From: Silurus meridionalis
Lineage: Eukaryota; Chordata; Actinopteri; Siluriformes; Siluridae
NCBI RefSeq assembly: GCF_014805685.1
Contig: NC_060898.1
Span: 5,730,001-5,794,000 of the forward strand
DNA: 64,000 bases
Reading direction: 5' to 3'
In this document: one piece after another, positions 48,755 through 63,200 of the stretch
Numbering within the stretch: position 1 is the stretch's first letter
Layout: each line of letters opens with the position of its first letter
Program-made: the position numbers and the translations under genes
Notes under the pieces: generated by a model
Told to the model about the DNA's origin: nothing
The model's database searches: none
The model's input: only the letters and a program-made list of their open reading frames with translations

Positions 48755-50059
48755 ATGCATTTTGCACTCAGTGTTCTTTTTCCTCTGCTCGTTCTTTCCT
48801 TCGGGGAATGTGCAGTCGTCAATGACACCCAAACCAAAACTGGTGTGCACATTACAATCGGAGTAACTAATGGTCAGACCTGGGGTGTATGGGGAAACCC
48901 AGAGAAGTGTCCTTCAGGCACATATGCGACGGGCTTTAGCCTTATAGTAAGTACACTTAATTTTCAGTAATTAATAATTACTCATTAAGGTTTAAAATTT
49001 GGAATGAAAATTGTAAGCATTTATAAGAAAATTCAAATTTAAAAAAGTACAATTATAAGAAAAAATATTACTGATCTGTGTTTCACAATTTGTGATGTTT
49101 CAAAAGGTTTCAATTTTTAACTACTTTTGTAGATATTTTTGAAAAGTGTATTGACTGTAATGGTAATTGGCTGCACAAACTGTAACATTAACTCTTTTAG
49201 TGATTTTTGTATTTTGGGTAAATATCAGCAATACATGATTTGTAATGTATTTGATTTAGGTTCAACCTCATCAGGGCTTTTGGCGATGACACGGCTCTAA
49301 ATGGAATTGCCCTTCACTGCTCCAAACCCATCGGCAACAATGGGATTGTTGGCCCCTACACAACAATCAGGTCTTCTGAAGGAAGGTAAAAAGATAAAAT
49401 CAATTTTATACATTGTGTATGCTGTTTCCTATACACTACTACATCAAGAAATACAAGACATACAAGATATACTTAAGACACAAAGTATTTCAGGTGTAGT
49501 ATCAGTACTAATATTAGTAATAATAGTAGTTGTTGCTGCATCAGTAGAAGCAGAAGTAGTAGTTGTTAATGGTAGTAGTAGCTGTTATGATACAACAAAA
49601 CTTGACACTAGTACTGTAAATGCTCTTTATACAGCTGGGGGTCTTGGACGCAGAACGTGTGGTGCCCTAATGGAGTCCTTACGGCTTTCCAGCTGCAAGT
49701 GGAGAGTTATCAGTGGCTGCTAGATGATAGTGCTGCTACCAACATAAGGTAATTAGTAAGTCATAATAACCCGCAGATCTGATATTCAAAAAAAGTGCTA
49801 AAAGTCATTAAAAAACATGACATATTTCTTAAATGTACATATGAAAAACATCTCAATATGATCTCAATATAAAAATTCCAGGTTTTTATGTACTGGGAAC
49901 CAGGTGTTGGAAGGTTCGGGTATGAACTGGGGTTCCTGGGGTTCTTGGAGCACAGTTTGTGCAGGAACCGGCATTTGTGGGATCCAAACAAAAGTGGACT
50001 CACCTAATTGGCAAAGGGATGACACTGCTCTTAATGACGTCCTTTTCTATTGCTGCTAA
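48755..50059 (+). pseudogene. VMO1-like copy 5, frameshifted in exon 2
   Basis: Exons 48755-48946, 49260-49385, 49635-49748 and 49882-50059 have normal splice sites. Exon 2 is 126 nt instead of 128. The run of G after GGCTTTT is two bases shorter than in copies 2 and 4, so the frame hits TGA at 49287-49289 directly after GFWR. Exons 1, 3 and 4 remain nearly identical to copy 4 ([31 protein letters not shown]). The predicted product would be only about 73 residues. Because everything else is intact, the lesion is recent, segregating or an assembly error. AATAAA at 50356. Confidence 0.85.
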
Positions 50060-50765
50060 CTAAAGGTACTTTTTTCTTGATCATAAAATGAAAAACTTGT
50101 TATTTTGACTGTTGCAGAAAAAGGAAATGTACCTGCTTAATTTCATTATTTTTATATTTGTTTTCTGTGTTACAGCTTTACAACTTTTACAACAGCTACA
50201 TATATAATCATAATGATCTCCATTTCTCATGAAATCCATTTTCTGAGTGCATTATAGTCACAATGGAATTATTAGTTAATTAATCTTCCACTAATGACAA
50301 GCATATACATTCTGTTGTTTTGTTATCCTTTGCCTGTTATTTAATCTAATTACTTAATAAAACAAAACATGTGCATCAACAGGTTGTGAGCCTTTGTTTG
50401 CCTTTATTTGAAAAAAAAAAAAAAAAGATTAAATTAAAAAAAAAAAAATACACAATTTATTTCTTCTGTGTCAAGAATCTTTCAAATATAATTTGTCCTG
50501 TAATTGATAAACAATTTGGACAAATAAATGTATTAAAGTTATCTGCCATCTCTTCCACACAACCTACCTAAATTAAAGATTAATGTTACACACATCAATC
50601 TCAGAGTATATGCTGTAACAGCTCCATGTTCATATTCATTATATGCTTAATATTAAAAAGAAAAGGTGGAGAAATTAAAGAAATTAAAGATTTAAATTTT
50701 TCATATTAGTATAAAAAGTCTTGACTTTTACAAAAACAGAAATAAAAAATTTAGACAATGTAGTT

Positions 50766-51100
50766 GTCATGCTGCAATGAACGGAGGCGAAAGCCAGAGT
50801 AGAAATCGCTGAATGTTTAATGAATGAAGCGAAACACACGAATACATACACTGCAGTCCAGTATAAGTTCAACGAGAGATATCCGTGGTATGCCCTGGAG
50901 GGGGGAGGTTCACATAGGCCAGGAACGAAGGAGCCGCCCGCACAGAGCTGCTCGCATTCGGGGTTCATGGAGAACACCTGAGGCTCATTCACTCACTCAT
51001 CCATGCTCCTATATAAACCCCACATTCACCCACACTCCCTGTCCGTTATTGTAGGTTCATGGTGGTATGTGTGTTCGCATGTGCGTATCCCGCTAACCCT
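50766..51100 (-). mobile_element. Possible solo LTR or LTR fragment
   Basis: A block starting TGTCATGCTGCAATGAACGG and ending near CCGCTAACCCTTACA replaces about 160 bp of unit A. Its GGAGGCGAAAGCCAGAGTAG resembles GAAGGCGAAAGCCGGAGTAC in the LTR at 28423, suggesting a related family. No target duplication was found. Confidence 0.45.
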
Positions 51101-51289
51101 TACATGGTGCATAAGCTGAGGCATTTGTCAACACACCTTATCCCAAGACTTATTGATGATTGTTTTTTTATTAAATTTATTAAATAACATTTAGTAAACA
51201 TCAAACTTGGTAATATACACTATAATAATACATGTACCACTGTTATATACTGTATGAATTTTCATATGTAGTGAATAAAGTAATCGATC

Positions 51290-51560
51290 TACAGTGCCTC
51301 TCAAAAGTTTGGAAACCCTTAGACATTTATTGTTGTTGAGAGACATGTTGCTTTTTATTTTGTTTATATGCAACAAACTTTCAACTTTCCAACTTTTCTT
51401 TAATAAAAAAATATCTAAATTGCCATGCCTTTCGCCAAAGGTGTTCTTCACTACACAAACTTCACTAGTTGTAAATTTCATTCTGACCTCGTGATCCAGT
51501 TCATCCCAAAGCAGTTCAATAGGATTTAGGTGCAGTTACTGGGCAGGCCATGATAGGCTA
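51290..51560 (-). mobile_element. Tc1 transposon fragment
   Basis: CAGTGCCTCTCAAAAGTTTGG terminus, then ATCCAGTTCATCCCAAAGCA, AATAGGATTTAGGTGCAG and TTCCATGATAGATAA. These match the antisense of a fish Tc1 transposase gene. Most of the element is deleted. Confidence 0.65.
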
Positions 51561-52179
51561 TTCCATGATAGATAAACACTCTAGTTTACTGTTTGCTCTC
51601 TAAATCTTACAGAGAATACAGAGATCTTGTCTTAATTATGGTGAATTTGGTTGCAGTTAGCCACAGGCCAGAAAGAATTGTATATATATAAAGAATTAGC
51701 ATGTTCTTCCTGCAATAAATGGAAACTCAATCTTTGAACCCAAACATGGTCTTTTTCATGGTCTAATACATTGCACGCTTACCACACAACCAACTGATTA
51801 GATATTTACATGAATGAATAGGTGTAATAGGTAAGTGAATGCATGAGAAAAACAAAAATGTTCCTGCTAATACGTAGACAATTGTACTGGAAGGACTTTG
51901 ACATTTTAAATTTGCTAAATAGTTAAAAAAAAAAAAGCAAATACTGAACAAAATACAAAAAAAAATACTGTACTAGAGAAAGCCAAAGCTGTTTATTATT
52001 GAGTACGGCTATGTGTGGATGAGCACCTTATATTTTAAAGTCCTTAAAAATGCAAAAGAAGTGCTGAATTAGTAATGTGTAAGCTATGTTACACTTATGC
52101 ATGCTCTCTGTCTCTCTGTAGAGCATCCCTTTCACGGTAAAGAAAGTCTATAAAGCATCAAAAATAAGGCTTAGGGACA

Positions 52180-52350
52180 CACATTACAGTTTTTCTTAGA
52201 TGCTCTGGAGAATTTCTTAAATGATCCTTAATATTTGCAAATCAGTAAGTGCATTCTCAAAACAATTTGTGCAAGCAGTACAAAACATTGGATTTCTTGC
52301 AAAAGCCTGTATTTTTCTCACAATCTCTCAAAAGTTAGTATTTGTGTGTA
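52180..52350 (+). mobile_element. MITE, contiguous copy
   Basis: TTACAGTTTTTCTTAGATGC ... TTTGCAAATCAGTAAGTGCA ... CCTGTATTTTTCTCAC. This is the intact version of the element that is split at 17088-18375. Confidence 0.6.
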
Positions 52351-52529
52351 TAGTAATCAGAATCTTTGCAACATTATTTGAAAATTAGCTCAGGTGAAAT
52401 ATATCTACACCTTGACTAGACAATGCACATCTGAATACTTATATATGCAGTATACAGTATACACCAGGGCAAAAATGGTAAAATATTAAGCTTTTACATT
52501 ACAACAAATCGTCATGGAATATAACAAAA

Positions 52530-54200
52530 TAGGAGTTCAAGGGGAGCATTGCAGTCGTTCTGGCTGTAGAATCTTGGAAATGCAAACTGTGATTGTGACA
52601 TCAATCTGATTTATAAACATGCAGTAGCAGTTTAAATCTCCACTGTTATTTAGTAATAGATGCTTAAAGGAATAATGCAAAATTAGTTCTCAAAAAAAAA
52701 AATATTAAAAGAAAAATAAAACACCTTTATTGCACTGGAAAAGATTAGTTGCCTGGCAATAAAATAAAGTACATCCAGTCTTGCTCATTTCTCAAGAATA
52801 CTGAGTCTAAACATGACTGTTGACATTACAAAAAAAAATTCAAGAAAATGAACATGATGTTAAAAGATTTACTGGACATGTATTTTCGTATCCTAAATGA
52901 ATAAATCAGGAATTAATTAAATCTATGGTATTGAAGCGTTGGTGTGGCAGAAAATGTAGTAAATACACTGAATAACTGTCTATTTCAGTCTTTCTGCTAA
53001 CACTATGCAGTTTGGAAGTGGAAATGCACAAATTTGATCAAATAAATGGATAACGGATTCGTTAATACCATTTCTTTCAGAATGTGTGATACATTAATGC
53101 AAAGTCTAAAGGTTTGGATATCGCCGAACACTTTATTCCATCATGTATTAAACACATACAGAATAACTGATATATACTATTTAGGAAAACATTATTTAAA
53201 TGCTACATAATGTAGTACCTGCTTCAGAAATACTGATATCTTGTTCATACATATTTATTGAGTTAATTTATTTTTGTCTCAATATACAGATGAGACAAAT
53301 TACAGGGATGCAGGGCAAAATGTAGACTCCTGAGATGAAAACTTGGAAATCTAACAAACAAATCATCTGTCAGAAATTAAACAAATGCACTCCTGATTAT
53401 CTCCCATGACACAATTTGCTTGTTGCTGCAGTGAAGTGTTTGGGGGAATTTCACTTATATACTCTTTTTAATATGCAAAAGTAAAATCATGATAATGAGT
53501 AAAATGTTTGATGTCAATTTCAACACACAAAAGAAACTCTGTGTACAACACTTTCCCAAATGTTTATTTTTTCCCTTAAAGAACGAGTCATTATTTGTTT
53601 ATGTGCCACTCCTGGTACATCCACTAAGAGCCTGATTCATAAAGTTCATAAATGGAAGCGAAATCGATAGAGCAGAGACAGATCTACAGTGTTTGTTTCA
53701 TTTTTCTAATTTCAAAACCAATGATTTTTCATTTATAGCAATATTTTATAGGATGATGCCCTTTATGGTTTGTCCCTTTTTAATTTTGCCCATTTTGTAA
53801 ATAGTTCAATAATTTATTTATTATTAATATGACATGAAGAGAGTGTTTTTTTTTTAGGTGACTGGGAATGTTAAGTACTTTCTGTTCACAGTGAAATAGA
53901 GGCATATTATGGGATAGTATTATGTTGCATCTCATTCTAAAGCAGATTTAAGACAATAGGGTGGCAACAATAAAAAGTGAGTACATTTGCTGGCATGGTT
54001 TGGGTCTACATGTCCCTTAGAAGAAAAAAAAATCACTGCAAAAACTCTTCTGAGTGATGAACTTGATCCTATAATGAAACATTTCTACCCTAATGGGAGT
54101 GGTCTCTCCCAGGTTGACTCCACCCACATTCACGGAAAATGTAAATCATATGCTATAATCGTTTGCCTTATTATGTCCTTTAATACTTTAAGTGAATAAA
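52530..54200. other. Gene-free intergenic stretch
   Basis: AT-rich DNA between the VMO1 array and wdr91 (convergent genes). No coding segment or recognisable repeat other than the 53120-53190 homology to 40690-40770. Confidence 0.6.
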
Positions 54201-54227
54201 TGGTGCAGTACTAAAGTGTGATGGAAT

Positions 54228-54233
54228 TTTATT
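54228..54233 (-). terminator. Likely poly(A) signal of wdr91
   Basis: AATAAA on the minus strand (TTTATT on plus) about 55 bp past the wdr91 stop codon. Confidence 0.5.
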
Positions 54234-54286
54234 TGAGAATAGGATCAAACCATTAAATTGATAAACAATATAATACATTTTTCTCA

Positions 54287-57200
54287 TCAGGGTTTCTGTG
54301 CCAGGAGTGTGCTCAGTTTGATTTTCCCATCCATCGACGCTGTGAGGCAGGTTCCACAGTCCACAGCAGAACACCAGTCCACCGTTACCACCGGAGCTTT
54401 ATGTCCTCCCAAAGACAACACGCTCTCCAGACCTGCGTCTCCCTTATTCAGCTTAAGACACAAACACACAGGATTATGTTCAAATATAACCCATACACAC
54501 AATGCACAATATTTATTCTTTTTTAAATAACGTAATAAAATTAATTAAAGTAATATTCATTTTCAGGCAGAAATCTATAAAGACAAAAACACCAGTAAAC
54601 ATTATTGAATCTGTAGACTGGGTTACACTGATCTGTTACTGCACAATGTCTAAAGCTCTCTACAAATGTAAATTAGTACTAAATTTTTTTTTATGTGAGA
54701 GAATGCAGCTGAAATTAATCACATTAAAAATAAACTAAACCATATTATGTTTTAAAAAGGTATTTTTTACCAATGAATATAAAAATAATTAGAACAAATA
54801 ATCAAATTGTAGTATTTGTATTAGTTATTATACTACAACTGGTTGTTTACTTACTTATTTCATTCATAAAATGAAAAAACATTTTTGCCACAAACTGCAA
54901 ACTTAGACTTTGTGTTTCTTTTTTTCCATTCCAAAGTCCTCCTTCACATTATAAAAGTTGCTTCCATGGAGAAAGTAAGTAAATAATTAAGTAAGTAGGT
55001 AGGTAATTAAGTAGGTAATTATGTAAGTAATCAAGTAAGTAAGTATGTAAGCAATAAAGCAAGTAGGTAAGTAATTAAGCAGATAGAAGGGAAGCAGATA
55101 AGTAAATGAGTAGGCAGACAGACAGACAGACAGACACACACAGACAGACACAAAGATAGATAGTGTGTGTGTGTGTGTGTGTTCACCCGAAAGATGAGTC
55201 CTCCACTACTAGAGCAGGTGAGAACGTGCTGTCCCTCTGAATCAAAAGCGAAAAGTCGTCCACGAGCCACCTGGACCTGCTTATAGCCACTGTAGCCAGA
55301 GAGCACAAACGGTCCCACTGCATCCTGAGATAATAAGTACTCTGACTGTTTCACTCCAGAGCGATGGATGTTCCACTGGATGAACTAGAATTCACACAGA
55401 CACATGCACAGATGTACTTTATTTACAACCCTGATTTCAAAAAAAGCTAAGATGCTATGTAAATGTAAACATATATTTTAAATAAAACCACATTTTATGC
55501 AAATGTCTACATTTTGTCTACAAAATGTATCATTTTCAGGAAGAAAAAAGGTCATTTTAAATTTAAGCACACGTCTCAGAATGTTGGAAAAGGGCTGGTT
55601 TTTAAACACTTTTTACTTTTCCAGCCTTTGTTGCCTTTGTTGCCAGTCTCAACTTTTAAAAAGTGTTGTTTTATATGTTCTAATTAAATAAAATATAGGT
55701 TCATGAGATTTGCAAATCATTGCATGTTTTCCAACACATTGGGGTTGTAGATACTGTACTTTAAGAGAGAGGGGAATTATTCTTAAAAAAAAAAAAAAAG
55801 AACAAAAGATAATAAAAAGATAAAAATAATCTATGTTTAAGCTGATAAAATCCTCGACAATAAATGTAACACAAACACAAACACTTACCTTGCCGTCCTC
55901 TCCGATGCTGAACACTGTATTTTCATCATAGCTGAATTCAACACTGTACACTTCACCATCATGAGCCTTCCAACTCATAACACTTTCATACCTCTGCATA
56001 TCTGCAGAAGAACAGAGGAAATGTGTGAAACTTTCCATCAACATAAAATTAGAACCATTGCAATTGGGATTTTTTTTTTTAAATGGAGAAGGGAACAACA
56101 ATTAGATGGTGTGATGTATCGCTGCAGCTATTGATTATTTTAGTAATCGAGGGTTGTGCTGATTAGTCCATCCATTAATCAAATAATCACATACAAATTA
56201 TTTCTTCTATATACAAGAGAAAATAAGACAGGGCTCTTAAAATGAACAAGTCATTTGTTTCCTTTTTGAAAAAAATCTATATTTCTATTGCTGAATTTGC
56301 AATCTGTGAAAACTGAACCCATTTAGTGCTTTTAATGGCCATATTACATCAAAATGCAAATACAAATATATAAATATTAAAAAATCTAATAAAAATCTAA
56401 AAATCAATACCGAATGACAAAAGAAATTGCAGCATCTTCTATGTGGACGCACATGTCCAGCACTGTTTTGCGTGTACGCCATGTTTATAAATGAGACCCC
56501 AGCGGTCTAGAGATTAGCGGGTGGTGCAAAAGTGATAACGGTCCGTGAGGAAACAGTGCGCCGTGTGTAGATAACTCAAGAAATCGTTTCAGCCCTTATG
56601 TGCCGTTTAATAGCTGCATGTCCAAGTGGATTTATTTTCCAGGTAGGTACAATTTTAAACAGCCATCAAATAATAAATGATTATACCATGAACATACAAT
56701 AATTGCACTTAGACTATAAATGAACCACCGTAAAGAATGAAAAAAAAATTCATATTACACAATAGATTTTACTTTAATTTTGACATTTTTCTAATTCTGT
56801 TATAATAATAACTGAGAAATAATCCTACCAAACAGGCGTATGATTCCATCAGCAGCTCCAGTTACCAAAGATTTCCATTGTGGTTGAATGCAATGCAGTT
56901 TACAGCCACAGGCCCAGGCTCCAGTGCGAACTGCAGCTACAAACACAGAAAAAAAAAAAAAAGGTAAAATCACACAATGTACAACAGACAAAATCTTATG
57001 CTCTATATAGCATAAAAAAAACGCTATAAGGTATTATATGCGACTAAGGGTTTTTAAGACAGACAACTGAACACTCAAACATTATTAAATACATCACAAT
57101 AACATATTATAAGAATAAAGGATCATAACACAACTTCCCTGAAACTGCACTATAAAATACTTTAAATGAGTGTGCAAAAGTGTGAATATCCTGCACAACA

Positions 57201-60200
57201 TTTTATAATACCATGTTTACAACATGACACCAGTACACGGTCTGTTGTAGGGCAACACGATGAAAGAATAACGGTAATAATCCGTGTTTACCTGTTGTTT
57301 GACAGTTTTAGTGTCCCAGAGCAGTAGTTGTCCAGAAATGGGCTGTCCCAGACGGGGCACTGTTTCTGACATGCTGCCTGAACGAGCTGCAGGAGCTGCT
57401 GCTGAACACACAAATGATGTTCCACTGGGACTGCAGGCCAGCGATAGTATCCTATAACACAAAGATGTACAACATGCATTCAATAGAAATTAATACCACA
57501 GCAATGAAAATAAGCATATACATATATTTGTAGAAAACTATTGGGACTCATGACTTTTCTAGCCATATGTGGTTCTTCCCCAAACTGTTACCACAAAATT
57601 GTAGACATTGTGTCTGAATGAGAATTTTAATTCTCTCTTTATTTAAAACTAAAGGATCCAAACCTGTTCCAACATAACAATGGCCGTGTAAGCAACGCTA
57701 GCTCCATGAAAAATTGCTTACATGGGTTGAAAAGTTTTTGAGTGGCAAGCTATAGAACTCTGACCTCAACCCTATTGAACACCTCGAGATGAATTTAAAC
57801 ACTGACTGCACCCCAGGCCTCCTCCTCTTCATCAGCACCTGACTTGACTAATGCCCACACACTAACATCTAGTAGAACATCTTTGCAGAAGAGAGGAAGT
57901 TATAATAGCCAATATAGACTATAGTGTTGATATGACGAATTTTTCTCTGATGAGATGATTATTTTGTTTTTTTTGTAAAGTAAACAGCTGCATGTTTTCT
58001 GCAATTAAACGAAAAGGAGATCAAAAAATGTTGTCTGTTTGATCTATGCCAAGTCTTACAGAAAAGTCGAATTACTTACCGTGGATGAGAGTCGTCCATT
58101 GACATCTCATAGAGATTTTTCTTAGCTTCTGTATCATACAGCCTGACTGTGCCAACCCCACTGCCCAACAACAGCTAGAGGGAAAACACAAATCGACTTT
58201 ATTTATCACAACCAGACCTGACAAATAACTACCAAACTACAAAATGGTAAAAGCAGGGATACAAACTAAAAAATAATATTAAATGATCAAGTTATTAATG
58301 CGGCATAATAAATGGGCTCATCCCAGCTGCTCGTCCAACGTATTGTACATCGTACGCTGCTGCCTGTTGCACGGAATTTTTAATATGTGTAAACTTCCAG
58401 GAAAATTGTGTGTTGTTTTGCTAACCCTAACCTTACCAATCAATATGTCCATATTTACACTTTAAGATTATATGCATACTTTTCCATTTAGTCAGTTTTT
58501 AAATAATCTGGTTTTATGATCATTTATTAAAAGCCAGACATGTTAGTTCACTTATCACTCCAAAGGGAATAAATGAGTCAGAATACTTTGCTGAGTCAGC
58601 ATTCAGACCACAATTTATCAGGGTGAAGCATTGACCTTTGGGATTTTGAAAGGCCCCACATAAATTGAATGCATTAGTGTTAGTGCTGGTGAAGGCAAAA
58701 GCTGCACAGCTTATGTCTGAGGAGGCCGCACTGCTTTCATTTATTATCCCTGCACTCTTCCACTTTGCAGGAGCTCAGAGTGAATGATAAGAAATTAAAA
58801 CAATGCAGTAAATGCATGTTTTCTGCAGAAAAGAGCACAGTCTCTCTATTACTTACACTGCCTACTGGGTTATACAATCCTCAAGATGAATAATTATTAA
58901 AAGCAGGGTATTTAAGTATTTGAAGGATACATACAGAATGTAACAGGTTTATTAATACAGTAATCTCCCGTTTATCGAGGTGGTTATGGTCCAAAACCAG
59001 CTGCGATAAACGCAAAACCACGTTAAACGTACGCCACCCAAAAAATGCTTTTTTATAAATTGTTTAAGCCGTAAATGATCCTCCCACACACTTTAAACAC
59101 ACACAGAAAAATTGCAAGAATATAGCGAGATGAATTTGGTGTAAATTTGTAAAAATACAGTACACTGTATCACATTTATAGTGACTACATGTACTGTATA
59201 GTATTAACATTTTACTTCATTTCATAATTAATAATTATATTTTTATTAATAAATGTCATTATTTCAACATAAAACTCCATAAGAACAATTCCCCATAAGT
59301 GTTTTGGTCTATCGTGCTATAAACAAAAGAAGAATTAAGAAGATGCCCTTCTCCAGAGTGACATACACAAGTGCTTTGAGTCTCTATCGATGAAAAAAAA
59401 TCAACACTGGTTTACTAGGCTGCAAACTTAGAATACCATTAGGTTAGAACTCTACTGAGAGGAATTGTAGCATAAAATGACATAAAACAGGGAAAAAATG
59501 TGCATTTAAACAATTTTTGTTTTATGCTGAATTGTAAAAAGAAGGAATGTGTATTTCTCACCAGTCTGTCTGGTTTTGTTGCCCATTCCAGTGAAAGAAG
59601 AGGAGATTTGGACATAATGGTGGCTTTGGTCTGCAAAATTGGGTTGAAGGACCAAACTTTTACAACGCCATCCACATCCAAACTTGCCACTTTTCTACCC
59701 GAACTATCCACCCTGGTCAAATAAATAATAAATAGTAATGGTTTTAGAGGCACTAACAATAGTGTTAGAAGCTACACTGAACAGACATAACATTATGACA
59801 TAACATGGGTCCGCGACGGTACTGCTGGAGGTCCGCTAATTTATGCTGTATCACAAATAATGTGCGATATAAATAAACATGGGTAAAAACATCAAACATT
59901 AAATATCTCGTTTTAAAAAATCATATAATTATTACATTAAAGTTCTATTCAAATTACAGCTGAGGTTCTTGTAAATGTATAACATTTTATCTGAGAGTAA
60001 AAGGAAAATGTAAGAAACTGCAAATCTATAAAAAAAACCACAATATTGGTGAATAATTTAATAAATTGTGATTTTTACTGCAAAATATAATATGATGCAT
60101 AAATCTTTTTAAATGATTTGAAAATTCATGAAAATATACAGACAATTAGGCATGTTCAACAGCAACATACTAGCACTTCAAAATATAATTTGGCACGTGT

Positions 60201-63200
60201 GGTCCGATCCAAGAGATGAGCTCCTGTAGCTAAAATTGCTTGTTAATGATGGACGGGTCAGAACCTTTTCGGCAGCAAAAAGGGGGACCAACACAATATT
60301 AGGCAGGTGGTCATAATGTTATGCCTGATTGGTGTATATAGTGCTAGTATGTTAACAAGGATATTACTTATTAGTCATAATCCTCTATATATAAGTTCAA
60401 TCATAATCATGACATTAGTTGTTGTACCAAAGACTCCGTAATGGTTAGGAATGAATGGAAGATTAATGAGAGATGTTGTGATTCAGAATGTACCCGAATA
60501 ATAAACATTTAACTTGGGTATATCCTGTATTCAAATTTAAATTTGCAGCGAAGATTGTTGCTAAATACTGGTTGCATACCAAATCTGTGCATTTTAAGTC
60601 ACAAGAAATGCTATTTGCCCCTATAATTGTTAGTCGTACTGTATAAGGTTGCATTTAGGTTCTGACACTACAAGATGCGGAAAAGTTTAAGGTGGTTTTT
60701 GTGTATTTATAGGACACCCATGCAAGGTACGGGGTGTGAATATCTCAATTATTAATCAGCCTAATGTTCTACCACTATAATATGTGAAACAGACATTCGC
60801 AAATGTTTTGATCTCCACCTACTTGCAATGCATGATGGACGAATGATGCTCTCCATACTCCTCCTGACTAAGTTTGATGAATGGTTGTTCAGCCCCAGAC
60901 CCGCCTCCTTCACTGCTAGCCTGAGCCTGATTGGTCGCCGAGTCAGTTGTGTCGCACTGGCCCTCGATTTGACCTTCGCCCTCGGAAATCTCAATTTTCT
61001 TTTCAGAACTCTGTGAGAAAATAAGAAAATACACACAAGTTTAAATTGTTTTTGATTTGCAAACTAGTTTAAGCCGTACTATTTGTTCACATAGTTTACA
61101 TTATCGTTCCTACCGCCTAATTTAGAGATGTATATACAGCAAGAGAATAATAATAAACCTGTGCTACTTGTTTGGAGAAAAGCTCTTTTCTCTCTTTCTC
61201 ATGATACATCTGCCGCTTTTGCCTTCCACCTGTATCTGCCGATGTAGCAGCACCAGAGGGCATCTTGAACTCTTTCGAGATTGTAGGGTCCTTTATCTTC
61301 TACAAAAAAGACAGAATTTAAGCATTTCTCAGAACCCATAATATAGCTCAAATAAATTAAAGAAATCCAAAAACAAAATAAGTAATAAGGTACAATAATA
61401 TTAATAATAACCTAAAATTTACAACCATTTAAAGACCTTCAGTGCAAAAGTGTTGAAGAAAACAACCAGAGGACCAATCAGGAGTTTTTGCATCTCCTCA
61501 AAAATTAAACCTGACTGGCTGAAGTTTCCTTCCTCCCGAGCGCGGCCTGTGTGGGGGAGGAACTTGCTGCCCCCTGAGATGATCGCACTGGGGCTCTTCT
61601 GCCCTGAGGCAAAAAGGAGAAGAAATTCCTTGATGGAGTGGTAGGGTTTGCGACACGCTGGCTCGACACCAAATCCCTGCGACAAAACACACATGCACGC
61701 CTCATTCTCCTCCTCCGTCCTTAAAGTCTATAAGTAAATCACTTTTGGAGGAATCTGAATAAAAACATCACACACAAAACCGCAAAAAAAAAAACCTCAT
61801 GGGGAAAAAATAAGGCCTATGCAGTATTAATGCTGTTTGGTTGGGCTTATGACCTAAATACAAACGGCTTAGCTTTATAATAAAGAAGAAATAAGACTAT
61901 TGTAATTGAATGTATTACATTTACCATAATTGTGGGCTTTTTCCTATTTGTGAGTGCTTAGTAGTGAAATTAAAAAACCGTATGCCTCCTAAGTTACCAA
62001 CTATGAATGGTCTCTATTGTTTCTATATACAAACAAGCACATGGATATAATATAATAACACAGAAAATTAATCTTGGAACGTCTAAGATTATGGACTTAC
62101 AGGAGCTTTTGCTTGTTACTTAGAATGTAATCCAAAAAACTCCAAAACAGCACAAGAAAAAAAATTATCAGGAATTTTTATTCCTTGTTAAAATTCTGTT
62201 TGCACTACAGCAGGCTCTAAAACACTGAGTCCACTAGCAAAGTCTGCTGATTTGAATCAGTTATCCAAAAACGAACACACATCTATACAAGCAATATAAT
62301 GCATTTAAACTGACTATAATCCTTCTGTGGTTTTATTAACAGTTTTAACAATCAATCTTTAATATATCCTATAATTACTGGTTCTTACCAGGCTATACAT
62401 CATACTTAGAATAATACATTTAGGTTTTATTAAATGGAGTCTAAATTGATTGAAATATTGATTTGAAAAACATTTGGTTTTGTAGCTCTCATTTATATTG
62501 ACATATTGCCTATTTTGACAAGCTACATTCATTAAATAATCAATACTGTAGACACTCCACAAAAAAACAGAATTTTTTTATAGATAACAGAAATTTGATG
62601 AAGTGAAGATTTCTGTTAAAAAAAAGTTGAAAGGAGTATTTAGTGTCAGCACTTTTCTAAAAAATAAAAAATAAAATTTTCAGACACTTCAGTAACATGG
62701 CAAACTAATTTTTTTTAAGCCTTATTAAGCATAATATTTCACAGAAATAATCTACATGCGTCTCGACTTGGTGGAGTGTCTCGGTTTCTAGTGGAGTAAA
62801 AATAGCTTGTGCTTTATCATCTAAAACTCGACCATGCTGTCAGAGTTAAAGGTTTTATTTTAAAATAGTGTTAGCTTTCTATTTACATTTGAAATAAAGA
62901 GACAACATTTTTGGGATTTAAATCAATGAACCATGATGTAACCATGTTCAAATGGTAACTGATTCAATCACGACGCTTCTTGTTAGCAGACTCAAAACAG
63001 TATCCTTCAGTTAAAAACACTGTTGCAATGCAACTGTAGATTCGGTTCCAAAAGTCGGCCCTCACAGCTCTGTGTCTCCGAGTCGGTCCATGTGCTGGAC
63101 GTAAGCAGGGAGTTTGTGATGCAACATTTCCTCTTCTTTCCTGGGCTTTGATTCTCCTTGAAGTGCAAATAACTGGGGAAAATAAAATAGCAGCATCAGC

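Larger units (their letters stand above)
46820..51310 (+). repeat. Tandem duplication, unit B (holds VMO1-like copy 5)
   Basis: Partner of unit A 41205-44690. It is interrupted by an insert at about 47090-48590 and an LTR-like insert at 50766-51100. Homology between the units' flanks also appears at 46370-46530 versus 52365-52525. Confidence 0.8.
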
